64,000 nt of DNA from Chrysomallon squamiferum (taxonomy: Eukaryota; Mollusca; Gastropoda; Neomphalida; Peltospiridae): contig CM022676.1 in assembly GCA_012295275.1 (NCBI GenBank), positions 16,277,207-16,341,206 on the forward strand, given 5' to 3'. The notes beneath the pieces were generated by a model that was not told where the DNA came from, ran no database searches, and was given only the letters and a program-made list of their open reading frames with translations. Position 1 is the first letter of the stretch; each line of letters begins with the position of its first letter. A program made the position numbers and the translations under genes. Positions 53,320 to 64,000 of the stretch are shown in pieces.

Positions 53320-54073
53320 CTACACAGAAATAATAAGACATGTATAATCATGTGTGTTACATTTCAGAAATAATCATCCATACATTACTAGTTAAACGTA
53401 GAAGAAATAGTCAGAAAAAAACGCATTCATAAACCATAGATAATAAAATGTACAGAGAATTAAAAAGAGAAAATATGAAAAGTGACAGAATAGCATCACC
53501 AGGTTGCTATTTACAACTTGAAACACAAATACTAATCTATGACGCTGATAAAACATATCACACCGAAAAATATTAATTTACATGTAGTCTGTATTTATCA
53601 TAGAAAAATGCTAAATTTAATACTAGCATATCTGAATATATAATACAAATTAGTTCTACTAATTAACCAAGTAATAAAAAACAACCTTAGACGTTTTTAG
53701 CCCAATATATAAATGACAACATTTTATGTCATTACTATTTTATAATATTTGTTCAGTCTTCTGTTTCAGGCCCCTTCTTTGCTTGTTCATTTTTAGTTCC
53801 TTCTGTACCTTCCTTCATTTTTTCCTGATTGCCTTGTCAGGAGTCTTAATATACACTGAACCTTCAGAACTGAATACTGTTCAGTAAAGTAAGGCGTATT
53901 CAAATAGCTATTAAGAAAATGTTGCACTTACCCGGTTCAGAAGGAAGATTTTCGTATGTTGAAGACTGCGGTTCTGGATCAGTTCTGTGATTTTAAACGG
54001 ACAAAATAATAATAAAATTTACATACAGCCTTCTTACAACTAACAGTCAAATGAATTATATATCTATCTATCT

Positions 54074-54104
<31 letters not shown>

Positions 54105-54984
54105 TATTGGTAATTATATAAAAGGAAATCAACCCTGAAGTTAATTAAAAGAAATTACCGAAGAATGTAACTGTGGATTGTTGGATGATAACATACACAA
54201 AATAGACAGCATATACAGATATCATAAAGAAAGACATCGTACACAGACACACAAAATTACACTTGCTCTGCTAGAAAGATAGGAAAATTAATAGATAAAT
54301 TTGACAGTGATGTTTATGGATAATAGATTCAGGTACAAGTCCGATGAGTTATCGAAAGAGAAAACTAGGATCTAGCTAGTGAGGAATCTCTTCGGTATCT
54401 CTCTTCAAGGAAACTCGGTGCTCAAACTTCGAGTTTGAAAGTAGCAAACATCATATCATAAAGATTCCCTACTAGTAGATCACCATTACAGAATATGGTT
54501 ATCACGGAATCTAGTGTAACACATTTTGGATCTGTCAGTCTTTTTCTAACATCGGAAAAAGTTCTATTAATGAATCAGTACATTTAAGATATCTTGAAAA
54601 CAGTGCAAAATTTCGTTTACACAACTGACCACGACAGCCTAGTGTTCCGTTGACCAGAGATATGTCATCTCACCCTTGATCGTCAATAAGCTAGAGGTTA
54701 ACACAAAAATATTTCAGACATCGATCGGGAACTGCTTACATTTACAGATTCACAGATCACTGAACCTCTGAATTGTGGACTTTAGAATGTCATCTTCATT
54801 GAAACAGGATAGGATGTTTTATCAGGAGACTCTTAACCTTTCATTTGCATAATAAATGTACTCGTGTAAGGACTGAAATGTGTAATCACTGCTGTGAAGG
54901 AGGACATATATGCACCGACATAGCTACCAACAAATTTAAACTATATTCACCTGTAATGTCAGTTAACATTAACTTTTTACATAC
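53320..54984. other. Introns of the FN3 receptor gene (cytoplasmic part)
   Basis: Apart from the exon at 53932-53984, A+T-rich sequence with an ATCT/AT tract at 54.06-54.11 kb. No further open exon with matching phase seen. Confidence 0.5.
53932..53984 (-). CDS. Cytoplasmic exon with YENL motif
   Basis: 53-nt exon encoding TDPEPQSSTYENLPSEP with a GTAAGT donor in phase 1. YENL fits a YxxL immune-type tyrosine motif and also the pYxN consensus of the Grb2 SH2 domain. The serine at -2 is allowed in ITIM consensus. Confidence 0.75.
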
Positions 54985-55006
54985 TCATGTTTCTTTTTTC
55001 CATTTC
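54985..55006 (-). CDS. 22-nt cytoplasmic mini-exon
   Basis: A strong polypyrimidine tract and CAG acceptor, then GNGKKKHE across its junctions, then a GTATGT donor. It enters in phase 1 and leaves in phase 2, exactly as needed to link the transmembrane exon to the tyrosine exon. Confidence 0.65.
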
Positions 55007-55231
55007 CTGAAAAAAAAGATTTAAACCAAAAGTGTAGGTATTAAATAAAAATAAGAAATAATAATATAAAAAAGAAAGTAATAATAAAACAACAAATTAG
55101 AATTCTATTTTATTGCTAGTAAAATTCAAAAATGTAAAAATGTTTTCCACAAAAGCATAATACGGAATATTTATCATAATATTTGTTATATTAAATAAAA
55201 TAATCGGTAACAATGTCTGTTATTTTATAAC

Positions 55232-55282
<51 letters not shown>

Positions 55283-55526
55283 GATGAAAATGATAATGAT
55301 GAAATTACATATAAATATTTTAATTTCTATTCTTTCAAAAAATATTTCTTTTTCTTTCAAATTGTATTACTGATACTCATTTCTCTCTCTCTCTATCTCT
55401 CTCTCTCAGACACACACACACACATGCATGTACATGAACACAGTCACATATACACACAGAAGAAGATGCACTCAAATGCACGTTCGCACATTACAAATAA
55501 CACAGCAAAGAAACAAAATGATGAAC

Positions 55527-55640
55527 CTTTTTTCAGTCTACGACATATGAAAATAATTCCATTAACAAGAATAGTTAAGACGAGAGTCCCTGATCCAGAT
55601 CCAACAGCCACTGCTATCACATTTTCATTACATACCTCAT
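55527..55640 (-). CDS. Transmembrane-segment exon
   Basis: 114-nt phase 1-1 exon. After a short DEVCNEN stalk it encodes about 25 hydrophobic residues beginning VIAVAVGSGSGTLVLTILVN, stopped by CRRLKK, a basic stop-transfer sequence facing the cytoplasm. This places the FN3 domain outside and the tyrosine tail inside the cell. The donor is GTTCAT, which is weak but gives the right phase. Confidence 0.8.
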
Positions 55641-56099
55641 CTCAAAACACACTTGTTAAACTGAGTAAAGAAATACTATAAAAAGTATTAGAATTTGAAA
55701 CGTGTACACTATAACAAAACATTGATTAAATGGGTACATATTATGCCACAGTAAATACAGAAAAATAAAGCTTACAAAATATGATAGGAAAAAGGAAGGA
55801 ACGAAAATAAAGGAACCAGAAAAGTGGTGCAAGGTTCAACATTTGTATGAGTCGCCTTATTTCGTCATGGTTAATGTCTGCAACCAAATAATTAACACTA
55901 CATCAATTTTGCACAGAGTTCCTATGTATGCTGTTCTCTGTGCGGTGGCTGGGGTTAAAAGGTTGATTCAATGTATTTTGTACAAGAATATCAAACATGT
56001 TTCCTTGTCATGTCTCACTGGAGGTTACGCGCAACAGTTCCTTGTTCGAGTTGGAGACTGATGAATTATATATAACCAAATAGAGATTCAAAGAAAACC

Positions 56100-56520
56100 A
56101 CAAAAAACAGTTTTTGATCTTAAAAAGCCGACATCGAACCTTCTGATTCACTATCGTCTAACAGTAAGAATCCGTGAACAAAATTTAATAATAATAAAAA
56201 AAAGCTACATGACTGCACCTTCCAAGATTCTTCCTTATCAGTTGTACAATCCAGAAGCGAAATATGTCAAATACTTTCTAAAAGCAAATGTTCTGTGTAA
56301 TGTGAACATCACATTCTAAGCGAATTCTTCCCTTAATTCTACCAAACGAGTGATAATATCTCAAGATTTGGCTGAACTTGAAAATAAGGAAATCCTTGAA
56401 AATTTGTCTCCTTAAGATGTAACATCAGTGAGGAGATTTAACATTCCATAGAACAACGAAGTCATTCCAATGAATACACTGATATCAGGTCAGTGTATCT
56501 CAGCTCTATTTTCCGAAGGT
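56100..56520 (+). mobile_element. LINE ORF1 relic (Jockey/CR1-like)
   Basis: A frame reading RVIISQDLAELENKEILENL, a stop, DVTSVRRFNIP, a stop, then NNEVIPMNTLI resembles the conserved core of ORF1 proteins of Jockey-like LINEs, where a similar SxxDLxxxxxEEIxExLxxxxVxxVRR...IPTxTxxLTF pattern precedes the zinc knuckles. At least two in-frame stops make it dead. It lies antisense within an intron of the FN3 receptor gene. No zinc knuckle is seen downstream. Confidence 0.6.
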
Positions 56521-57063
56521 GGCTTTTGTCTTCTGTGGCCAGTTAAACGATAAAAGCAAAGCATGCAAAAATGAAGCAAAGTAAATATAATAACGTGAAT
56601 GTGCTACATGGAAAGTGGAGAAAAAAGGTTGAACTGAACCTCAGACATTTAATTCTTCCAAGAAAAATATCACCGAGTTTTCTGGAGGAAGACATGGATT
56701 CAATATATTTGAACCTTCCAGAGAAAAAGAAAAGAAAATGAAAAACACAGAACAAACCACTGCAAGTATGAAAAAAAACAAAAAAACAACAACAACATGA
56801 ACATCAAAAAAGAAAGAAAAATTGAAAGTAACACCCGTATTTTCCTCTAATGAATAATTCAATCACTGAGTGGAATTGCTGTGGCAGGTTATCCCAACTT
56901 TCATGATTTGAGTCTTATAGTTGTTAAAAATAATCCTTTTACACTGTGTAAACGGCTGCCAAGATAAAATAAAAAGGTGTTTCCAGTTAGATAAAAGTAA
57001 AAACCGTATACCGGTTTAGGCAAAAAACAGAATAAGACCGTAATGTTAATCTTGGAATATATG

Positions 57064-57102
<39 letters not shown>

Positions 57103-57250
57103 TATTTAAATTTGTTTCAAAAGTACAAGATAACTCAAAATAAGTGGTGATTTCATAAATGTTTCTGGTTAAGAAAAAAACATAAAAAGTGTACCTGTTT
57201 CCAATCTAACACAACTGGAATCAAATAAAATAACGTTTTAATGTGGGTAC

Positions 57251-57550
57251 CTACTGTTACAGTATCTCTCTCCTCTGTAAAACATTTATCTCCGTATTTG
57301 TTATAAGCCAAAATCCACACAAGATACTTCGTGTTTGATTTCAGAGACGTTATCATTGTTTTGTGGGTTGTGTGTAGACCAAGTTCTAGAAATTTCTCTG
57401 TAACGTTGTTCCACTGTGCTGAAGTACTTTCTCTGTACTGCACAATCAATCTTTGCACGAAGCCGCCGTTAAATTCCTCTGTCCAAGACATTGAAATGGA
57501 GGAAGAGTAGAATCTATGTACGTTCAGATTAGAGGGAATGCTCGGTGGAC
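57251..57550 (-). CDS. Fibronectin type III domain exon
   Basis: 300-nt phase 1-1 exon, so it forms a self-contained module. It shows FN3 hallmarks: PPSIPSNLNV at the start, SISMSW in the B strand, VQYRES in the C' strand, then the LKSNTKYLVWILAYNKYG stretch (the usual L-x-P-x-T-x-Y-x-x-x-V-x-A-x-N-x-x-G pattern) and a final VTVG. AG acceptor and GTACCC donor. FN3 domains mediate extracellular protein contacts. The next intron (55.64-57.25 kb) has an (AT)n tract and an antisense LINE relic. Confidence 0.85.
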
Positions 57551-57699
57551 CTTGTACCCAAAACGACAGCATATCAGTTCATGTTGACAACCAAGAAGAA
57601 GAGAAATAACAAGATCTTTAACAAGAAAAAGAGCTAAAAGAAAAATAATTATACAAAACAAAATGTGATTGAATAGGTCGGATTAATAGACGAATACAA

Positions 57700-58320
<621 letters not shown>

Positions 58321-60146
58321 AGAAATGTTTAATAAAGAGTGAATACTGCTGTGATTGTGCAAGACAGACGTGACGGGTAGACACCTGTCTGTGTATGTTT
58401 ATATATATATTTAAACAGAGACAAAACGTCAGCACACGGTTATTAATTACATGTAAGCGTTTAAGAAGTAATCACACTCGAAAAACTGTGAGTGGGTTTT
58501 CACAATGCTAATTACTATATCAATTGTTATTTTGTTCTGGAATTTACACCCAGTATCTGAAGTAGACAGCATCCGGATTAGCCACTGTTTTGTTCAGAAC
58601 TGATTAGCAGTAGGTGGAAGGGAAACTGAAATGTGCCGGTGCAGCAGTTAATTACAAACCCCTGGAAATCGCACATCCGAGGGTTTGTAATTTGCTAGGA
58701 AATGCCCCCTCCCCCCGTGGAATAGCACACTGCATAGCACCCCTGTTACTCCTATCTTCTGGCACACCACTGGCATAGACTTTGAATCGCAGTCAGAAGA
58801 GAAACGTTTATATACAAACAGTTTCTCAGTACTACAACAGGTGTTATCAGTGCTTTAGTTAATTATTGTTTATGAAGGAAGATTGTCTGTAAATAATTTC
58901 AAATCAGCCTGTCGCTCTTTTTATTTTTGAGTTGTGTACCACAATCATGGGACTAGAGCTTTTTCAAGCTGCAGCTAAAAACAAATTAGAAAAATCTCAA
59001 ATTTTGAGGTTGCGGCGGCAAGAAATACTATTTGTTGCTATTTAACAGACATACTGTACTTGAAACTGTTCTTAAACAAAAACATAATTAATTTTGGGCA
59101 AAAATATGTGCGAAAAAAAATTATGACGTGAAATATATGTTGTTCATATCAAAACCACATATAAAAGGAATGTTTATAGTGAGATGCAATTAAAAACAGC
59201 ATCACTACTGTTGTGTGTTGTATATTAGGATGGGTTCGTGATTTACAGGGTTTGTCATTTCCTGCTACACTAGTTTATACACAAATCTCGGTTTGTCAAA
59301 GGTTATTTTTCTACTAGTGCACGGTGTGTGTATGTGTGTGTGTGTGTGTGTGTGCATGTATGTATGTTATTTTTGTGTGTACATACACGCACACATATAT
59401 ACGCAAACATATACATATACTATGACTCAATGTGTGCAGAAAAGTAACACAGAAACAAATAAATAAATAGCAAAATGTAAATAATAATACATGATACATT
59501 TATTTCTATATTTTTGTAATTCACCTGTTTACATTTTAAACACAAATTAAATACAAAAATAGACAGTGTGAACATTCATGATAAAAAGTACAAATTTATT
59601 TTTCTGTTTTTCGTTTACTTCTATCTCATACATAAATAAATAAACAAAGACTTGGTAGTCTTAGTAAAAAAAAAATGATAAATAAATCAAATAACAGTTC
59701 TTTTTTTCATGTCTAACAACCAGGAAATACATACACAATGCATCTACATATTATGTTTCATATAAAAAAAATAATAATAATAATAAATAAACAGATAAAT
59801 AAAAAAAATAAAAATGTATAAATATATGAATAAATAAAAAAAATGACAGTAAAATAATAAATAAGGAATGAGAAGTTTATATACATCATGCACGTTTGTG
59901 CCAGAAATCAGTCCTAGGCCCTGCATTTGAATCTTTGCGAATTACAATCAAGGAGTTGGCCCCGGGCTTCACCAGACCTCCACACGACACTGATCAAGTG
60001 TCACGTTGTTAGTTTAAAATAAAGAAATCGTGTTACGAGATATATGTATACTCATCTTACATAAATCTTCTTTAAAACAGATTAAAACAATTGAATAGAT
60101 TAAGTACTACTAGATTGCATTGTTTATACGTAAGTTATAAAATCTG

Positions 60147-60185
<39 letters not shown>

Positions 60186-60825
60186 TAATAATAATATTAA
60201 TAGAAACAAGAGCAACAACAACAATAATAATAAGAAATAAATCTTACAGTACACTAAATATAAGTGTACATATTTTATTTCTCTGACGATGCTTGCATGA
60301 CCAGTATATCAAGTTAAGGTAACACGTGACGTTTGTTTGTAATGTAGCTCAGATAAAAATAGCGTCTCATTGCTATATAAGAAAGACAAAGGTATACTCG
60401 GGTGGTATTTACAACGATCTGACAAATTCATTGTTAACAAACTCTCTGCCCATAAGTGTAGAAATAAACCATGAACATATGAAATTATTTATATTTGTGA
60501 TCATTTCAAGAGAGAAGATATAGACAACCCAATTATTTCCAATAAACCGAACAAACTAGCAAACTCGTAAATAAAAAATAATACTATTATATGAGATAAT
60601 ATTTTCACATCTTCTATTGGCACGTACCATACCTTTAAAAAGCCTCACGCTGTAATACTGTTTATTATATGTATATCAATAACAGCCATAAAAATTTTAA
60701 AATAAAAATAAAAATAAACAATACAATAACATATTATACACTGGGTGATATTCCAATAGGAACGTTAGATAAGCAGGAAGAAACTAATGAAGAAAGAACG
60801 AAAGACTGAGATGAACACAAGCAAA

Positions 60826-60865
<40 letters not shown>

Positions 60866-61128
60866 AATAATAGTAATAATAACAATAATAATAATAATAC
60901 ATTAGATTGAATTAAATTAACACAATATAAAATACATTGCAGTGTGAAAATAGTTATTTCCCTGAAAAAAATTTCTGATCGATAATTTCTTAGAATCGAG
61001 AAATCTCTGTTTAACTCTTGTGTTGATCACAGAGATCAGGGATGTATAAAGAAATAAATAAATAAAATGACACAAAGTAAAACGAAGTAATCAGATACAG
61101 CATAAACTATAAACGATACATTGAACTC
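58321..61128. other. Non-coding stretch right of the FN3 receptor gene
   Basis: A+T-rich DNA with a relatively G+C-richer island at 58.5-58.8 kb containing a 12-bp perfect inverted repeat (58650-58661 with 58681-58692). A (TG)n tract lies at 59.32-59.35 kb and AAT/AAAT tracts at 60.15-60.23 and 60.82-60.90 kb. One copy of the interspersed repeat is at 60.3-60.44 kb. No upstream FN3 or SRCR exon was recognised. Confidence 0.5.
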
Positions 61129-61130
61129 TA

Positions 61131-61478
61131 CAGATACCGGACCAGTTATCCGGCGTCGTGAAATCCCGAAAGACCAGAAAACCAGAACTTTTTCCCGACG
61201 CAATTTTCATAGTTTGCGCGCGCGGGTATTCTCCTCACGAGACTGGAACTACTCTTTCAAGCCGCATGGTGTTCATTCACTCGCCGCATTGTTTACGTGT
61301 CGCGTCACCACAGTTGTACATCGTCAGTTTTCTTTATTTCGTTTTTCTTTTTTAAATTATAAAATGTTTATGCCTAAATACTTACGAACTTAGATGCATC
61401 GGCACGAGAAAACCTGAAAATCTAGAAATTCGGAATGTCTCAGGCCCCAAGGAGTCCCGATAATTGGTCCGGTATCTG
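61131..61478. mobile_element. Pogo/Tigger-like MITE, 348 bp
   Basis: Terminal inverted repeats CAGATACCGGACCAGTTATC (left, from 61131) and its near-complement (right, 61457-61478) differ by one substitution and one indel. Both ends are flanked by TA (61129-61130 and 61479-61480), the target duplication of Tc1/mariner-pogo elements. The CAG start and TTATCCGG core fit pogo/Tigger ends. It is too short for a transposase, so non-autonomous. The inside is richer in CG than its surroundings. Confidence 0.85.
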
Positions 61479-61827
61479 TATTTAGGCGATAGTATTACAA
61501 CTACTGCTATTGCAACTGCTACTACTACTACTAATAGAATAATTATTATTATTATAATGACGATACCATTATTATTTTTATTTCTTCTGAGTATTTTTTT
61601 TTATTTATTATTGTTGGTGTTGTTATCATCAAATATTCTTCGATATTTACCATAAACGAGTGTGTTAGGTAGAAAAAAAATAAAACAAATAAAAATCGTT
61701 AAAGACAATTTACAAAAAAAAAATATAGCCTTGACAAAATAGTTTACATGTTCAATATGTCTGATCTGATTTAAGCAAAGTAATAATAGTACGGCATATA
61801 TTAAATTACAATAAAATACAAAATACC

Positions 61828-63150
61828 TTCAAGTTTCAAAATGTCCGTCTGCGTCAGAAAGTACGTCCTTGCTTGGCGACTGTTCCAATACGATTTACCT
61901 GTTGTGGATTCTCCAATCAAGCAGAAACAGGAACGTTCAGTATCACATTTTCGAAGAATGGATACTATTTTCCGTGTAAATTTGATACCATCAATTTGAT
62001 CGTCACTAAACCAATATAGAAAATCTATCATGCTATCTTCAGGTTCAGCCAAATCTAAATCATTTGGAGGTTCCCATGTTCTCAAATAGTCAATAATGGA
62101 CACTTTCGGATCTACTTTAGAATTCACAATTTCAAGTTGTAACTTCAAAACTCTGTGAAATGAAATCTGACTCATGATAAAAGTGAACCAACCAAGTGGT
62201 TGATTTTCTCCAGGTATTGTACACATTTTATTTGCTTCTTGTTTGTAATTTCTAACCCAAGTAATTAATTGTTCTCTGGTTGTTGCCACACTAACAACTA
62301 ATAATCTACTAGCTATTTCTGTCATTTTCATGCCTTTAGAACTTACTTTTAATTTGTTAGCAGTCTCTCGTTCGGCAGCTTACACGGCTCTTCTCTTCTC
62401 TGGTGATAGCGTTGATCACTTGTTCTGCAGATCGAGCTGTCGATTTTCGTTCAGAGGATATTCCTTGATGCATCTACAATAATTTCATCCTCTGAGAAAG
62501 GTTCTGGTGTTTTTTCTCGGTGTTGTTGTTGAATCGCTTCATGCTCTAGTTTCAACGTGATGTACTGGGCAAGAATATCCGATGCAGTTGTCTCAGGTTT
62601 TCGTCGACCAGACTGAAAGTTCTTCCTCCATTTACTCCATTCGTCTTTTTCTTCTAAATCTTTTTATCGTTCTTCTGGTGGTAGTATATTTTCTAGAGTT
62701 TGTTCTAGCGTAATCACAGGTGCTTTAGACAAAGCCACACCATATTCAACCGGAAGAGCTAAATCGTAAGATCCCATAAACATGTACTGATCGTTTCGTT
62801 GTAGATAACGAAGGAGACCAGGAATAGAGCAGACTTTGGCAGAGGTAACGCTCAGACCAACTTTCTCAGCAAACTTCTTCATACCACGATACTGCTGGTC
62901 ATTTCCGACAGATGCTTCGTTACCGGTCTTACTGCATACGATGTGCATGTGACGATTGTTTGATGGACAGTCGTTTGACGTTTCTTCACGTTGATGAATT
63001 TACCAGCAGTGTTTTCCTCGGTCCACTTTCAAATACAGCAGGTGCATTCTTTGGAGGTGCAGATACCAAAAACAGCTTCAGTCGACTGATGAAATCTTTA
63101 GTAGCCAAAACTGGGATTTTACTCACATCTTGAGGTAAGCCGTTCCATTT
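61828..63150 (-). pseudogene. Endogenous parvovirus NS1-like sequence, broken
   Basis: Reading right to left: a short N-terminal stretch near 63.0-63.1 kb; an HMH triad at 62943-62951 that fits the HUH motif of rolling-circle nickases; an acidic linker; and a Walker A motif GESTTGKS at 61891-61914, as in SF3 helicases. The HUH-to-Walker distance of about 350 codons suits parvovirus NS1. Breaks seen: TAA at 62664-62666, TGA at 62451-62453, TAA at 62380-62382, and frame changes near 62.98 and 62.45 kb. Homology stops about 20 codons after Walker A, so Walker B/C and capsid genes are absent. It is a non-functional insertion. Another HUH-SF3 Rep family cannot be excluded. Confidence 0.6.
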
Positions 63151-63157
63151 AATGCAT

Positions 63158-63480
63158 GGACTACTACTACTCCTACTACTACTGTTATTACTACTATTAC
63201 TATTTCTACTACAAATACAACTACTACTACTCCTAATACTACCATCACTACTATTACTACTACTACCACTACTGCATCTACTACTGCTACTACTACTATT
63301 ACTATTATTACTAGCCCTAGTCTTTCCAGTAATACTAATACTACTACCACTGTTAATAGTGCTGCAGCTACTGCTACTACTACTATTACCTATCGTACTA
63401 GTACTACCACTATGACTACTACTATTACCTATCGTACTAGTACTACCACTATGACTACTACTATTACAACTGTATCGCTT
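63158..63480. repeat. (ACT)n-rich tract with a 42-bp tandem repeat
   Basis: Impure ACT/TAC triplets from 63.16 kb ending in two near-perfect copies of a 42-bp unit (landmark TATCGTACTAGTACTACCAC) between about 63.38 and 63.47 kb. Confidence 0.85.
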
Positions 63481-64000
63481 TTAGATTTGTCATCTCGGTT
63501 TTGTTTTATATTTAAATGAAAAACACAAATTATATGGAGAAAGAGTTCTTCTCTTTATAGTCTAGATTTCTTGAAGAACACATGACTATTGAAAATTTAA
63601 AGCAAATAGTTTGAAAACAGAAACAAAATAGAAGAAATATTAATTGTGTAAATGTCATACGGAAGCTTATTATTTAGATCTGATATACTTCTGACTTTTC
63701 AATGAATAAATCCTCGAGCACACTGACAGATATACATACATACATGCATACATACATACATACATACATATACATAAACACACACACATATATATATATA
63801 TTCAAGCATAAATACTTACCTAGATAAAACCCACTCACATAAAAACACACTCGTACACACAAATTAGCAGACGACACATACTTGCCATTGGCAGGTTTTG
63901 AGAAAAAATTAGATGCACACGAAAATTTCGACATGCAAAAAACAGTATCCTTCGTGTGAAGCGATGATTACCCTCGGTTACTGAGCAACCTTTTCAAGCT
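63481..64000. other. Right-edge stretch
   Basis: A+T-rich sequence with a (CATA)n tract at 63.73-63.78 kb and (CA)n/(TA)n at 63.78-63.80 kb. No exon or element recognised. Confidence 0.5.

Larger units (their letters stand above)
53237..57550 (-). other. FN3-transmembrane receptor gene, 3' part (gene-level model)
   Basis: Five exons read in one frame: a fibronectin type III domain (57251-57550), a transmembrane segment (55527-55640), a 22-nt exon (54985-55006), a 53-nt exon (53932-53984) and the last coding exon (53237-53319) with a TAA stop. Junction phases are 1, 1, 2 and 1. The product is a type I-like membrane protein with a short tail of two YxxL motifs, suggesting SH2-dependent signalling. 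The FN3 exon enters in phase 1, so upstream exons are expected to the right but I could not find any before 64 kb. Ligand and family are unknown. Confidence 0.75.

Noticed and set aside
61121-61393. 90-codon plus-strand frame rich in Arg
   Set aside because: It spans the left end of the pogo-like MITE and is a by-product of its CG-richer sequence, not a transposase.
62912-63133. Plus-strand frame across the viral relic
   Set aside because: It is antisense to the NS1-like sequence, where the HUH motif reads on the minus strand.
63152-63480. Regularly spaced repeats that might suggest a CRISPR array
   Set aside because: They are ACT triplets and a 42-bp tandem repeat without unique spacers, in a eukaryotic setting.

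Overview
The window is A+T-rich, intron-rich eukaryotic DNA loaded with (AAT)n, (ACT)n, (GA/TC)n, (CA)n and (AT)n tracts. Long introns, two-exon SRCR domains, decayed LINEs and a pogo-like MITE fit a large invertebrate genome. A mollusc, perhaps a cephalopod, is my best guess, but this is inference. All supported host exons lie on the minus strand, so genes read from high to low coordinates.

Region 1 (about 1.6-19.6 kb) holds sixteen coding exons for eight scavenger receptor cysteine-rich (SRCR) domains of the six-cysteine, group A-like type. Each domain uses two exons. Every junction keeps one rule: phase 2 inside a domain, phase 1 between domains. From 5' to 3' the domain types run alpha-beta, gamma-delta-beta, alpha-delta-beta, so the array looks like a triplicated three-domain cassette whose first copy lost delta. 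Relic exons mark failed copies: one near 15.1 kb, a hybrid exon at 3.78 kb and a dead signal-peptide exon at 10.9 kb.

Region 2 (about 19.6-51.2 kb) has no SRCR exons. It is a mosaic of repeated copies of the gene's 5' end. Two copies (27.2 and 38.0 kb) keep an intact signal-peptide exon with a phase-1 donor that fits the first SRCR exon; other copies are decayed. A roughly 200-bp block with a GGTCAAAGTCA-like motif is kept in six copies, and a further interspersed repeat occurs in both orientations.

Region 3 (53.2-57.6 kb) is the 3' end of another minus-strand gene: a fibronectin type III exon, a transmembrane exon and three short cytoplasmic exons carrying two YxxL tyrosine motifs (YENL and YEVL), then a stop. 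It looks like a cell-surface receptor whose 5' part lies beyond the window or was not recognised. Whether it is a paralogue of the SRCR gene is unknown. Two non-LTR retrotransposon relics lie nearby (51.5-52.4 and 56.1-56.5 kb).

Region 4 (57.7-64 kb) has a very long TC/GA tract with an internally duplicated pattern, a 348-bp pogo/Tigger-like MITE with TA target duplication, a broken parvovirus NS1-like sequence with an HUH motif and a Walker A motif (61.8-63.15 kb, minus), and ACT-type microsatellites.

Taken together, this appears to be a fast-changing receptor locus in which domains, introns and first exons have been repeatedly duplicated and discarded. All gene models are read from splice signals, phase and motifs alone; no transcript evidence was available.
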